From positions 4,631,507 through 4,695,506 of the forward strand of contig NC_083647.1 in the NCBI RefSeq assembly GCF_963576545.1: a DNA stretch of 64,000 nt. Direction: 5' to 3'. The DNA comes from Limanda limanda. Lineage: Eukaryota > Chordata > Actinopteri > Pleuronectiformes > Pleuronectidae. The notes below the pieces were generated by a model. The model saw only the letters and a program-made list of their open reading frames with translations, was not told where the DNA came from and did not search any database. Shown one piece after another: positions 37,667 to 49,583 of this stretch (the stretch's first letter is position 1; every line of letters begins with the position of its first letter). A program made the position numbers and the translations under genes.

Positions 37667-37896
37667 AAACCTTTATAAATAGTTCAACACCTCCACTTGC
37701 TCTTATACTGTACAATACATACAAGACATTTGCATTGACAACATTTCATCAGTCATACAACAAACATAAAACTCACAAATCTGTACATTATAGGCTTTGT
37801 TACAGGTTTTGTGGAAACATTTGAAAACATGTCTGCAGTTGGACAATGTCAACATGCTTGCATCTTTGACGAAATATTGTGTTTTTGGACAAAGCA

Positions 37897-38217
37897 TCAA
37901 ATATTTAAAATGGTGCATATTGGCTCTGATAGGTAATGAAAAAATGGACTGACAGTCCAACTTAGATCAGGTCTGGTATACGTCATCAAGTAGATCAACC
38001 TGCCCACTAATCCACAATAGATCTTTAGATTAGTAGGCTCACCATCAGAGTCAAAGTTTTGTTTTTGTTCACATGGGGTTAACCTTGGCTTACATTCAGA
38101 CATGCTAAAACTTTCTAGTATCTTCATCATGTATCGATTTTGGTTTATCCTCATTTCCCAATTTCTCTGTGCAAAATCAATGCCAAAGAACTGCTTCAGT
38201 TTCCCAAGTTCTTGCAT
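37897..38217 (-). pseudogene. copia reverse transcriptase fragment (RVT_2 type)
   Basis: 106 residues open on the minus strand. Motifs are LGKLKQFFGIDF, then NQNRYMMKILESFSMSECKP, TPCEQKQNF, VGRLIYLMTYTRPDLSW and YLSEP. This is the standard C-terminal part of the Ty1/copia RT; the upstream YVDD-bearing portion is not present, so it is non-functional. Confidence 0.8.
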
Positions 38218-38313
38218 TTTTAATTTTGATCACAGGCAATATTCAAAGCATCAACCCAAACGATCAGAATTATTCTTTCATTTACTTTGTTCACTATAGA
38301 CCCAGTGGTCTGC

Positions 38314-38373
38314 TGGATTCAACATGCAGCTTCACCACTTTATGTCACTAAATTCTACCCACTGCAACTTTAA
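38314..38373. repeat. MITE fragment of the same family, copy 3
   Basis: CAACATGCAGCTTCACCACT, then TATGTCACTAAATTCTACCC and ACTGCAACTTTAAG match the right end of the family. It is inserted in the copia remnant; the left part is missing. Confidence 0.6.
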
Positions 38374-38587
38374 GATAGTACAGTCTATCTTACTATATCA
38401 AACCTGGATCCGTTCTTGTGGATGAGCTAATTACACCCCTGTCTGTAGTTGGTCGTCACTGCTTTAACTGGGAAGGTGCTTGTGGGAAGGATGGGAAGTA
38501 CAGCATTCTTCAGCATTGTTTTTTGTTGATGACCCTTGCTGTCTGTCAGGCTGACACCTGCATCACCTCTCCTCTATGCAACACCAC

Positions 38588-38782
38588 TCATTCTTTTGGT
38601 TGAAAAGTCTCATTACAACTCTGAAACTTGTCAATGTCTGTAGTTATGTGTGACTTTGCTCCCGTGTCAACCATCGGCCTCTTCATTTGCAATCCATGGT
38701 CCTCGCAGTAACTTACCTTGAATGCAAACATGTGGACTTCAGCATCAGGTGCTTGCTTCATAATGTTTAATTTCTTTGTCAT
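38588..38782 (-). pseudogene. copia aspartic protease fragment
   Basis: Minus-strand frame with LQMKRPMVDTGAKSHITTDI followed by DKFQSCNETFQPKE. VDTGAKSHITTDI is the retroviral-type aspartic protease active-site region of copia elements (D-T/S-G). It is upstream of the RT fragment in the expected order. Confidence 0.72.
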
Positions 38783-38956
38783 CTTTGTGTACTGTCTTAG
38801 TCACTGTCTCAGTGGTCTCTCAGTATCCGCAACAACTTTCCCCCCCGTCATCCGCTGCCTCCCTCATAATTAGCGAGAGACTTTTGTCTCACTTGAATTA
38901 ATTCAGCGTAGGCTTGTTCGTTTTTCTCATCTCCAATGAAACATAACTGGTACCAT

Positions 38957-39113
38957 TGGCCTCCAGACACCCATGACATAGTAAGGGTAGAAAAACACTA
39001 ATGGAGAAAAACACATCAGTAGACCTTTATTTTGTGCATGCTCATTTAATACATGAGCGTGGTGGATCAAAGGTCATGATGTAATTATCCCAGTTAAGAG
39101 CGCACCCCCAACA
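38957..39113 (-). repeat. copia 5' LTR-like segment
   Basis: Starts TGTTGGGGGTGCGCTC on the minus strand and ends ...GGAGGCCA, two bases before TGGTACCAG. It is about 157 bp. A partial direct-repeat partner is at 37597-37666. Boundaries are approximate. Confidence 0.5.
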
Positions 39114-39323
39114 ATATTGCTTCTTATTATAATATCGACAAACATTCTCTTTTCTTCTATTTCAGAATAAGATCAGCTTAAACACTAAAATGTAACCGAC
39201 AAAATGCGCGTCATATTATTATTATATACTCACACAATCATATATGTATATAAAATTACATGAAAAATCAAATATTTACATGGTTAAAGGTTGACACATA
39301 ACACATCTCAGTGTAGCCTTCGG

Positions 39324-39350
39324 CCAATCAGACTAGAGTTGTGACGTCAC
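39324..39350. promoter_or_regulatory. CCAAT box plus full CRE palindrome
   Basis: CCAAT (39324-39328) lies 13 bp from TGACGTCA (39342-39349), itself inside the 10-bp palindrome GTGACGTCAC. The arrangement resembles a cAMP-responsive promoter. The next 200 bp are GC-elevated and open, ending at AATAAA near 39533, but no recognised protein is encoded. Confidence 0.5.
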
Positions 39351-39751
39351 AGAAGCGATGGCCCCAGGGTGCTGCAGCTGGACGAGAGCCACTGCACGCT
39401 CTGACTGTGATCGGTTGTTTTCCTTTAAATGTCAGCCCTGGGATACGCTGGCAACATGCTAATTTCCAACGTGTGAAAGAGGCACTGATGACATGCAGCT
39501 ACATATTCCGATCATTTGCCACAATGTTATTAAATAAATAACTGTCACCTTCTGTAATTTTGTCAACAAGATGTGGTTATTGGCACCTCCTCCCACCTCC
39601 TGTTAACAGAACAAACACGTTTCCCAACAACATACTCTTGGCCCGTCTGAACAGTAATACTTTACAATAGCACAGCACTGCCATTAAAACATGTTAGCAT
39701 AAAAAAGGGCAGTAAACTGAAATCAGAACAAACCACAGCAGGAAACAAAGC

Positions 39752-39900
39752 AAAATTATCAATCAATCAATCAATCGATCAATCAATCATTCAATCGTTT
39801 TATTTGTAAAGCCCAAATAATGAACAAATCACAATTCATAGGGCTTAACAAGGTTCGACATCCTCTGCCCTAAACCCTCAACAAGCAAATATTTCAATTA
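39752..39900 (-). repeat. L2-type 3' tail with TGAT microsatellite, copy 2
   Basis: The minus strand reads GGGCAGAGGATGTCGAACCT, TGTTAAGCCCTATGAATTG, then GGGCTTTACAAATAAAACGA and a TGAT-type tetranucleotide run (39757-39795). Same family as 8805-8908. Confidence 0.6.
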
Positions 39901-42831
39901 ACAGGGGGAAAAAACAGTAGAAACCTCAGAGAGAACTGCATTCGATGATCCTTCTTCCAAAAAAGACATAAGTTATAAGTGCATTAGATAAATAGCAATA
40001 ACAATATTTAAAAAAGTTCATGAGAAAAGTCAGTGTCTAAAATACATTGAGAGGTGAATCATAATCAAACGTATTGGTTCGAAAGAAGAAAGTCAGAATT
40101 GCTTTTGACGCAAATTTTTCAGAAAAAGTTGGTATCATTATTTCTTAGTTTTGCATAAAAAATGATTACATCCACTGACATTTTAGTTCTGTTCTAGAAC
40201 AGGTAATGAAATCCCTTGTCAAATGCGTCGACCTGAGATGACACGAGTGGGGATGTTCATGCCAAGTGAGGGTTTCCAAGTAGGTGTAATGATGCTATGT
40301 GAGGCAGGGTGTAAAGGGTGTGGTAGAAGCTTCATTGGCGTCATCAGGTAGGCACCCTCCTTCATAGGTGTTTCAATGATATGTCAACAACGACTCCAAA
40401 GGGCTCATCTGCAACATCTTACAACCACGTTGTGCCCCCCTCTGCTTTAACTCACTCTATGAAGTGGACAGTGGGACGTGAGCAGGACTATAACACGAGG
40501 TCTGGTCTGAGGTTTGCTGTGCAGATCTCTCCTGGTAAGCATTGCTTCTTGCTCTGTCCACAGACAGCTTCCTTGTATCCCCCCTCGCTGGCCTGTGTGT
40601 GGCTTGGATGTATGGGCTTTGCTTTGCCTTGCATCTGCACTGACAAAGTCTATTGCAGGTAGATCAACATGGCTGTAATGTTGAGGTTAACATTTTTTAA
40701 GAAGTCAGCCATAGAAATATAATTTTATTTGACTCCACTTCAAAAAATGCTTAATAATGTCAAGCAGAACTTCGTCACAACCGTCCAAACCTGTTCAACG
40801 AACTCATCACTGTCTTATTTCTCAATAAAAGTAGTTCACTCACTAAAACCATATAATTTTCCCGCCAAAAAAATTGCTGCAGCCACTGGGGAAAGAGCTA
40901 GCATGCAATCCTTTCTACAAAATTCAACTCATTAATTTTCCTCTGAAATAGTTAAAACACCTATTAACACTTTTTTTATGCCAAGTAATGCCCTAAAAAT
41001 CCTTCGAAATGTGATTGACTAGCCAGCTGTTAATTAGTAATACCTTGCTATTGTAATCTGCAAAGTAATCTACTTAAACTGTCATCAGCTAAGTATGCTA
41101 ATAACGTAGCCAGTAGGAAAAAAACAGTTCGAAAGTTACTGACAATTATTCACTTTCTTGACCCTTCAGTTGTTGCTGTTTACACTCTCCCACTTCTCTC
41201 CCTTTGTCTTTATTTTGCGCACAAAGTTTGCCATGGACAAATAAGTTACTATAAAAGAGTATTTGAGTTGACATTCTTGGTTGCTTTACATCACAAGCTT
41301 TGAATGTTTTTGCTCTAGCTTATGCGAAAGTGAAATGTGACATTAAAAGCTGAGGTTACTGGATGCCATTCTGACAACTTGATCCACAACCCACATTGTG
41401 TTTTTTGCATACACTGCAGCTGGACTCTGAGCATAGATAAAGAAGAGACATTTTGGAGAACCTCTTATACTCTACAACACAGGTCAAATAAAATATTAAA
41501 GAGTTGGCTCTATGTTATATTAATGGAAGGATTTGCAACGACCCTAAAGCCTAAATATTTCTGTGTTGCTCACTGTGATGAGTGTGTTTTTACCTACAGG
41601 GATGCAGTAAGAGATGCTGTATGTTGGACGGTGGAGGATAAAGTGAGTGGTTGGCTCTGGAGGCAGCAGTATTAATGAACCATTTTATCACTGGTCCAGA
41701 GCCCTGTGACTTGCAGCACCTGCAAAGAACACCACGGCCTCTCTTCATCTTCACTGTGCTGTGGGAGGAAAAATTAGTCAGGAGACAACATAACCTAGTG
41801 AGTCAATATGTGTAATGAATTTATTTTGCAACCACCTGGTAAATGAGAACCCGCAGAGAGGGATCAGAAGATGAAGATCACAGAGCTAAAAAGTGGTCAT
41901 TATCATCATGGAGCTAGAGGAAGCGAGTTTCATGTTAATGGGCTTTCCAGGAATGTTGTGATCGTGTCTTGATAATTGCCACATTTGAGAAACCACCCTT
42001 GTTAATAGCCTTTTGCAACTTTCCATGATAGTGCTTATAATTCCTGAACAGTTCGTTATCTCGATTTATGCTCAAGAATAATGTATAATTTGAGCTGTAG
42101 CCATGTAACTCAAGCAAAACTCTGTACTGTAAACATCTTAGAGGCGCAATTAAACAAAAAACACAGCCGATTTATTGTGCACATTGAGTTCAAACGACCG
42201 GGTTCTCCATAAAATCATGCTCAAATGCACTGGGAAATAACAACCATGAAAACGTGACGTGAAAGATGTCTCTGAGGTGGACAAGGCTGCATCAGTCTGT
42301 GAAAACAAGCGTACAAAGATAGCAACAGACTGCAAAGTACTTGAGGCAATAAAAACATGGAGCAAAACATCATCAAAACAGCACACAAGCATTATGAAAA
42401 AAATGCCAATATAAATGAAAATTCTCTTTCACTTATGCCAATAAAGGCAAACAAAGCTCGATGTAACACAACCATTGTGTCAAGGAGAGGACTTCCCCCT
42501 GGGGACACCCATTCTAAATATGTAGTCTGTGCACTCATGCAATGGTAAAAGCCCTCATTGACATACTGGTACTGGGGAGAAAACATGTATCTACAAACAG
42601 AAAGGAAATGTTTTGAAAGCATATTCATGAGAGCAGCAATAATGTTGCTTCAGTCCTTATAAAGGACCAAGAGGTTAAATAATGCTAACAACTGTTCATG
42701 CAGCGTCGTCTTAATGACAGAAGAGGGCCTCTTCTTTTTTTTAAAAACCAAATGTAACATCTTTCTTTGTCTGTAAATGTTTTATTCACCAGAAGGAGGG
42801 GATCATTGTTGGAGGGTTTCTTCTGTTGGTT
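39901..42831. other. non-coding DNA
   Basis: No exon or named repeat is recognised. Open frames at 40381-40662 and 41337-41675 lack family motifs. Confidence 0.5.
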
Positions 42832-42930
42832 TAAAGGTCCAGTGTGACGAATGTCAGAAATGGAAAATATTATTTAAGTCCATTAGTGTACCTGAAACTA
42901 AAAATCACTATGTGTCTGTTACCTAGGAAC
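42832..42930 (+). repeat. element starting TTTAAAGGTCCAGTGTGAC (related left terminus)
   Basis: The terminus resembles the MITE family at 31500, but the body is different (GACGAATGTCAGAAATGG). The right end is unclear; it abuts a CAGTGGTGTCAAACTC sequence. Confidence 0.35.
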
Positions 42931-43470
42931 AGTGGTGTCAAACTCAATCACAGAGAGGGCGTAAATTAAAAACTGGGACTACTTCGAGGGACAAACAGGG
43001 TCAAAATTTATTAAACAGGATAGACAAGATATTGGATAAAGAGCATAAAGAAAACATATTTAGGTGGGCTACATCCTTCTTTTATGTACGTGTGCCAGAT
43101 TTTCTAGCCTGCCTGTTCGTTATGTTTGGAGTTAGGTTCTGTGCTGTGGAAACGTGAGACGGCTCCTGAGTGTATTTTTGTTCATCTTCATCACAGAGAA
43201 AAGCTGCTCACACAGGTATGCAGTGTAGTGCCAGTTCACACTTAAAATGAACTATAGTTCACGTTCAAGGTTCATTTTTTTAAATTTGGAACTAAGTTCA
43301 TGGTTCCAAAAGTGAACTAGGTCATGTTCATTTGTTCCATTTTTTATAAGGATGATTTCGATGACAAACTCACGATCATGTGTTTGATTATTAATCGATG
43401 GTGTTGGATCATGTCTGCGTGTCGCTTCCCTCATTTTAACACTCCTGACTGTGAGCGTCATGCCTAGTGT
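42930..43470. repeat. hAT-like terminus and AACTAGTTCA-type repeat, degraded
   Basis: CAGTGGTGTCAAACTCAATC at 42930 is a hAT-Charlie-like end. From about 43227 a GTTCA/TGAAC-rich segment (CAGTTCACACTTAAAATGAA, GTGAACTAGGTCATGTTCA) looks like a subterminal region of another hAT-type element. No target duplication could be identified. Confidence 0.35.
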
Positions 43471-43741
43471 TGTACTGAGATGTTAAATGTTGATGAGTCC
43501 TTTTTCATGATGTTTAAATGCAGTCTCATAAACTCAGGAACAAATAAAACAAACACTTAGTTACTTAATTTACTGATCAGGTCCTGATAACTAATGATGA
43601 GTGTTTATTAGTTCAGTGAGAGCAGGTCAGAGTGGAGGAGGAAACAGAAACTCCAGCTCGTTCCGAACCAACTGCAGCTTCTGCTCTGATGACTGAGCAG
43701 CTGTGCCTGTGTGTTGTGCCAGTGAGTGTGCGCTGTCTGGG

Positions 43742-43743
<2 letters not shown>

Positions 43744-43789
<46 letters not shown>

Positions 43790-43800
43790 GACACACACAT
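43744..43800. repeat. (CA)n microsatellite
   Basis: CA dinucleotides to 43786, then GACAGACACACACA. Confidence 0.95.
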
Positions 43801-45039
43801 TGTCTCTCAATCCTGGTATGTCACATGATTTTATTCACCCCAATTATATACTGTAAACTAACTTTATATAGAATCCATGATGAGTTAATTGTCATTGTAT
43901 ACTGTCTTTACTGGTTCCATACCAAAGAAGAAAAAAACATTTATTAATCAAATTACAGTTCGGTGGAATTTTTCAACAATTATCACATGTCTTTATTCCC
44001 GGATAACATATTTCTGCAGCTTTGTCATGACAACCCTGAATTTATTTCATCTCACTGAGCTGTGAGTGGCTATTCAAGCGGCTGTATTAATCAATATGTT
44101 CATATCAGTAATGGATCAAATGAAGATGTGTGTTTGATGTGTTTACTGCTGCCAGCTGGCCCAAAACACCTGCTGAATGCAGCTTTAAGTCTTTGGGATT
44201 CATAAAAACGTGCAGACCCTTATCAGTTATATATTGGAGGTGGAGTGTGGGTGTGGCATAACAAAATGTTCACCTCAGTGAATCCAGATGACAAATTCAA
44301 TGTGACTGCTGAGTCTTTCATGCTCATTTGTCACAGCTGGATTACACAGGGGTAACACAGGGGCCTATTATTACCAGCCAGTTTAATACATAACTGCAAG
44401 TAGAAACACCACGAAACTTCACAAAAGGCTAAACGCTAATTATCTCCAGTTTGTATATACATGACTTCTAATGACCTCACCATCTGTTGAAAGTTGGTTG
44501 GAGGCAAAGTTGAAGTTAATTGGAAATTCTGCTGATTGGAAATCTTCAAAATATGTTCAAAATGCTTGAAATAATTGATTGATGCCCTCGGTTTTGCAGA
44601 AAGAAGCTTTTAAGCTTAACCTTCTAGTCAAAGCAGTGGTCAGCTACTGGTTTTCACTCCTTCTAATGAAGGGCTAACTACCTGCCATGGTGCAGGCTGA
44701 GTGTAATTTATCGTAATGAAGCACTTGGTAAGATAGATAATCAGCATTGTGGGTCCTGAGGACAGGAGTCAGAGCCACTGTATTAAAGAAACAAATCACT
44801 GTGGCCATTAACACAATGCAAACTAAATGTCAATTTTTCAATTAGCAAAGGAAGGAAGAAAAGGGCAAAGTGATTTGTAGCAATGAGTTAATGAGTAAAA
44901 GTCAGAAAAGTGACCAGATACCAAAGGACAGCTCAGCAAAGGGAAATTACAAATGGTTATTTCAAAGTCTGAGATTATGGACCTTCCCTCAGACAAAGGT
45001 TGGATAAAGGTTCCTCCTCACCCTTCCCTTGTTTACTTG
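43801..45039. other. non-coding DNA
   Basis: Between the CA microsatellite and SINE A. Nothing else is recognised. Confidence 0.5.
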
Positions 45040-45421
45040 CCTCCAGTTTCATCCAAATTTCTGGATGCCTACGTTATCTTCCATACATCGGTTAGCTAGA
45101 CCACTCATCTTTTTGAGGGTAGCAGGGGGATTCTGGAGCCAATCCCAGCTGACATTGGGTGAGTGCTGCGGTAAACCTTTGACAGATCACCAGTGTCACA
45201 CAGGGCTAATGTACGGAGACAACCTTTCATGCTCACATTCACACCTATTGTCAATTCAGACACCAGTCTGCATTTTTATGGACAGTGGGAGGAAGCCGGT
45301 GAATCGGAGATTATCCACACAAACAGAGGGAGAGAATGAAAACCCCAAACAGAAAGACTTCGGTCGAACCGCGAATCCAAACCTTCTTGCTGTGAGGCAA
45401 CAGTGCTAACCACCACACCCC
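45040..45421 (-). repeat. tRNA-derived SINE A
   Basis: Reading the minus strand from 45421: GTGGTGGTTAGCACTGTTGC (A-box-like), CTCACAGCAAGAAGGTTTGG and ATTCGCGGTTCGACC (B-box-like), then a body ending in CAATGTCAGCTGGGATTGGC and TCCAGAATCCC. This is a tRNA-headed retroposon common in teleosts. The A and B boxes are partly eroded, so activity is unlikely. Confidence 0.6.
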
Positions 45422-45821
45422 CATGTGCTATCCCCTGTGTTATCGTGACAACATACTTTTGTCTGCTTACATAAAGCCTAATATTGCTGTTTGATATATT
45501 TCTGATAGTACAAAAAAAAAGGTTTGCCCGAAGGCATTTATTTCTTTCAGATTCAAGGAAAGTGGCAAAAAAACTGTAGAAATTCCCCCAAAAGACTTTA
45601 TTACTGACTTAAAACCAAATCTGATTTCCTTTTGGTGACTAATGTAAAAGACCTAACAGATGTTATATTACTCACTTATGAGAATTTCCCTCGACATTGT
45701 TTGGAGCCTCGATCCCTGAGGAGACCTACCACGCCCTTTGGAAACATCCAGGAATCTAATGCAATGGCTTGGCATTTTATTAATGATATCAAAGGATCAA
45801 CATTGCTCTCCTTTTAATTAA

Positions 45822-46052
45822 AAATGGTAAATGGTTTGTATTTATATAGTGCTTTTCTAGTCTTGATGACCACTCATAGTGCTTTACATTACAGTTTCCC
45901 ATTCACCCATTCACCCAGTGTATCTATTAGCAGCACAAATATTTTGTTCCATGAGGGGCAGCATCTTACATGCAGATGACGAAGACTGGGGATCGAACTG
46001 CCGACCTTCTGGTTGGAGGACGAATGCTCTACCACTCAACCACATCTGAGTC
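45822..46052 (-). repeat. tRNA-derived SINE B
   Basis: On the minus strand: GGTTGAGTGGTAGAGCATTC (A box) and CGGCAGTTCGATCCCCAGTC (B box) form a tRNA-like head. The tail ends in AAAGCACTATATAAATACAA and CCATTTACCATTT, the hallmark of a frequent teleost repeat. It is a different family from the one at 45040. Confidence 0.65.
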
Positions 46053-46189
46053 ATTAGTGAGTCCTCTTCAAACAGTTTGACAATGACCTGTCACTTTTTA
46101 TCGTTTGATTGCTAGACGTTGTGTGCAGAGCTTTTATTAATCAGTCTATGGAGCAAAGTGTCAGAGAACTATTTGTTCCTCCTACCTGG

Positions 46190-46400
46190 TTTATCTGCAC
46201 TGAAGACTTTATAGTCAATGTTTTTCACAAACACGTGTGGCTTATATGAATATGATTTACGTAACTGTTGTTATTTTTATAATCATTGCATGTTGGTTAT
46301 TTCAGAGGCGTGTTAAGCAACTGACACAATCTTCAGACCCAAGTTCACAACTTTAACTTTAACTTTAGCTCAAAATAAAAGTGCTGTAATTCCTCTCTCT
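46190..46400 (+). repeat. GTGTCCGAAAT repeat body, copy 2
   Basis: TGAAGACTTTATAGTCAATG, TTTTTCACAAAC, then CAATCTTCAGACCCAAGTTC and a TTTAAC run. Same order as copy 1, lacking the GTGTCCGAAAT end. Confidence 0.5.
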
Positions 46401-49400
46401 ATATAGCAATACTGCAACAAAATGAACATGTGCATTTACTTTAAAGACAGCTTGCTAAAGAAGAAGCGATTCTGTGTTGTTGAATGTTGATGCCATTAAG
46501 AAAGATCAGCATCCGCTACCTCTGTGCATGTCTGTCTCAGTTCAACAAGGTGAAATACAAATAATGAAATCATCAAAATGATCTGGCGTGATCGACAAGT
46601 TTAACTCACAGACAAACTGTTGGCACACTGCCTCCACCCCACTGACTGGAGAGAAAAATAATAAATAGGTCCTTGTCTAAGATGTGCCTAACATGTGATC
46701 AATAAAATGTTCAAGTCAGTGGTCTTGCGTACTAAGAGCCCACAATGTTAAGCTAACATGGGAACAATACGCTGTTTCTTCTCAGTCGGCTGTCAGGAGT
46801 CGGCTGATGGCAGAGAAGGGTGCACAGGGAGTTTGAATCAATAATAGAGACACCACTATGTTTGCAATGACTGCTCTACGCTCCATGGATGGTGTTCTGT
46901 TTTCATGTGCTAATGGATCTCAAGGGTCCTTCTGTATATATGTTAAGTATGGGCCGCAAAATGTAATCCGAGGATCGTAATTACAAAGCCGCAAAGTAAG
47001 CTAATTGCGTCTCTCATTACCTCCTTCATTCATTTAATCTGGGTTAACAAATCCTGCCATTGATCCCTGCGCTGGTGGGAGAGAAAAGAGCACCCGAGTG
47101 GGCCCTGGGGAAATTGATCAGCCATCTACCGAACGGTAAACTGATAAAGCATTAAGCTTCACAAATAGCCATGGCTTAGATGCTTTCGTTGTAAGGGTAT
47201 TACACATTGTAATGTCCTTATTATAACTGCTGGGAACATACACTCTATGTTATAAAGATTTATTTGATGGCAAATGTGTAATTTCATTCCTGGGATTCAT
47301 TTTGTCAATACATTATGTATCCTCTACAGAGATAGTGAGTGCCTTTAAAATAAAGACAATTCACAGCAACACCAAAGAGGAAAGAGTTACTTCTGATGTT
47401 TTATGCTTCTGATAATTTATCTGGAATTTCCTCGTCACCTCTGCACACACAAGACATTATCAGTTTATATTGCTGTCTTGGTTAATTACTTTTCCTGTTA
47501 ATTGTGCGCTGCCACCATCAAAAGCACCTGATAGGAAACAGACCGCAGTGTAATCCACACCACTCTGAGCTGCTAAATTGCTTAATCACTGCCTTTCGAA
47601 GATGAGAGCCTGCATTATGCAGATTTATGGCTGTAAACAAATCCCTCCCTGGACTTTTCACTGCCCTAAGAAACACCAGTTTAAAGTTGAAAAGTTGAAT
47701 GGAGTTGCAGCTCTCTCCAGTGTACACTGCAAGCAGCAATGAAATCATCACCTATTAAAACCTGTCTGGAGCCACAGCATTAACAGAAATACCTAGAGAT
47801 GCTGAGTAAATATTCCACAGTAATAACATTTTTTGCTCTTTGCGTTTTTAGCTCAATTCAATAAGCTCGAAAACAAATTGCCTCAGCGATATTTTCTCCC
47901 TGTTGGAAGGCTCTTCTGATTTGGGCCTTTATTTCGTATATCCCCCTGCTGAATTATCACCTCCCGTCCCATTGATTCAACCCATTGTCTGGCGCTGGAG
48001 GCATCAGGGTTTTTTGAGAACTGCCTCTGATTGGAAAACAAGGAGGCCCTGCAGCTACAGGGGAGCCAACTGGAGACTGAGAAACTGTTCTCAATTCAAT
48101 TTGCCACATTGATTGCGTTCATTGCTGCCAAGGTTAGTCCGTAACCCCATTTAATAAAGTGACCATGTCAGTGGCCTTGTGGTTACCTGTCTGCACAGAC
48201 TGGGACATTTGGTTTTATTGCGATGCACAACAGACAAAAAAAAAAAATCATTTTAAACTGTGGACAGATTTCAATAGATGCAAGTTGGAGAAAAAAAAAA
48301 GGATTTAATTTTGATGGGAGTTGCACAACAGATCTAATTAAACACACCATACTGAGGTGTTTCAGATGTTTTGACCACTGTATTAATATAACATGACATT
48401 ACCTCTACCAAAGAGGTTTAGTTTTGAATGTCTGTCTGCCTTTCAGCAGCTTTATTCAAAAACCACTGACTTGTTTCCCATATTGTGTGGAGGGGTGGGG
48501 CCTGACCTAATGAAGAACTGATTATATTTAGGAGCAGGTTTGCATTTTTTGTTCACATTCTTTCGGGCGTCGGCCTTGGCAGAGGTATGGCCTCCCTTTA
48601 GGTTCAAGGAATTTGCAGAGCGGTTGTTTGGGTTTATCAGTGCTGTGGATGTGGCACATTCACATTATTACTCAGTTACACTGGTGTGATTTGCCTGATT
48701 AAGAATTTGAAGTGACTGATTGAAGTTTTGGTTAGTGGAACGCTCATCATGTGGTTTTTGTGCAGCTGTCTTGTCTGTTAAGAGTCATTGTGAGGCACTT
48801 TGTGATGTCTTCAGTAGAACGGGACAACAAAGACATATTTTACTTCCATTTGGCTTGCAAATAGTCCCACAAGATAAATCAGCTGCCCTTTAAAGGTTTC
48901 TACCACAACCATGTCGGAAACGTCAACAAGGACCTAATGAAGCTTCTCCACTCACTTAACGCTTCATCAGCTCAAGAAGGCTCCGGTTGTAGACGCTTCG
49001 CCTGCCGGCTTAAAGAATGCCAAACCTTGAGAATGTGATGACATTTGTCATGTTGAAGTGACATTTTTAAAGCCGCCCTGGTGGCATGAAGTGAGATGGG
49101 AAGCCATGTTGCCTAAAGTAACCTTTTCTTTCCAAGTTCTTTTCATTCTGACATTTTAAAGGATCTTGGGATGAGGTAGAGGGTGGAGTGGGGGGGTTGA
49201 CTTTGTAGTTTCACACCAGCTCGGGCTAACAGTGAATGCTAAGCTGCTGGGAAGCTGTGGGAAGGATGTTCCTCTGTTTTCTCTTTCAGAGTTATTGGAT
49301 TATACAGCGGGAAGATTCAGTTGGTTTTCCATACAGCACCACTGCAAGTGTAAAAGCTTTTCATTTATAACGGAAATGTGCCGATGACAGGTTGCAAAAA

Positions 49401-49583
49401 AGCATTCCACAATTGAAAAGTTAATAACTGCAAAACCAGTGTTTTAATTATATTAACACTCCGCTGAGTCATGATATACTTTAAAAGGTTGATTATGTTC
49501 AACAGTTCAAGGCAAAAAAGCAGAAAACAAAGGTCTAGAAATCTAATAAAATGCAGGCAAATTAATAGAATAAATTAAAAGGG
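46401..49583. other. non-coding DNA downstream of eif4e
   Basis: Includes the MITE at 48398-48590. The stretches 46950-47150 and 47500-48150 are repeat-free and could be conserved non-coding elements or a long eif4e 3' UTR; this cannot be judged from one sequence. No coding sequence is found. Confidence 0.5.
48398..48590 (+). repeat. CCTCTGCCAAGGAGG-type MITE, copy 3, both ends kept
   Basis: Left end TTACCTCTACCAAAGAGGTT and right end GGCCTTGGCAGAGGTATG are imperfect inverted repeats (CCTCTACCAA against TTGGCAGAGG). The centre is deleted relative to longer copies. It lies downstream of the eif4e 3' UTR. Confidence 0.6.

Larger units (their letters stand above)
37597..39113 (-). mobile_element. 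Ty1/copia retrotransposon, internally deleted remnant
   Basis: On the minus strand, in order: a 5' LTR-like segment (39113-38957, starting TGTTGGGGGTGCGC and ending GGCCA), a possible primer-binding site (TGGTACCAGTTATG from 38954), a protease piece, a reverse-transcriptase piece, and a partial second LTR copy (about 37666-37597). The two LTR-like copies share CATGAGCNTGGTG and CAAAGGTCATGA. Gag, integrase and RNase H are missing or unrecognisable. A MITE fragment (38314-38373) sits inside. Confidence 0.7.

Noticed and set aside
38418..38603. 61-residue plus-strand frame in the copia remnant
   Set aside because: It is antisense to the element; the copia pieces are on the minus strand.
45970..46045. 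tRNA gene on the minus strand
   Set aside because: A and B boxes are present, but the acceptor stem does not close and the sequence continues into a SINE body, so it is a retroposon head rather than a functional tRNA.
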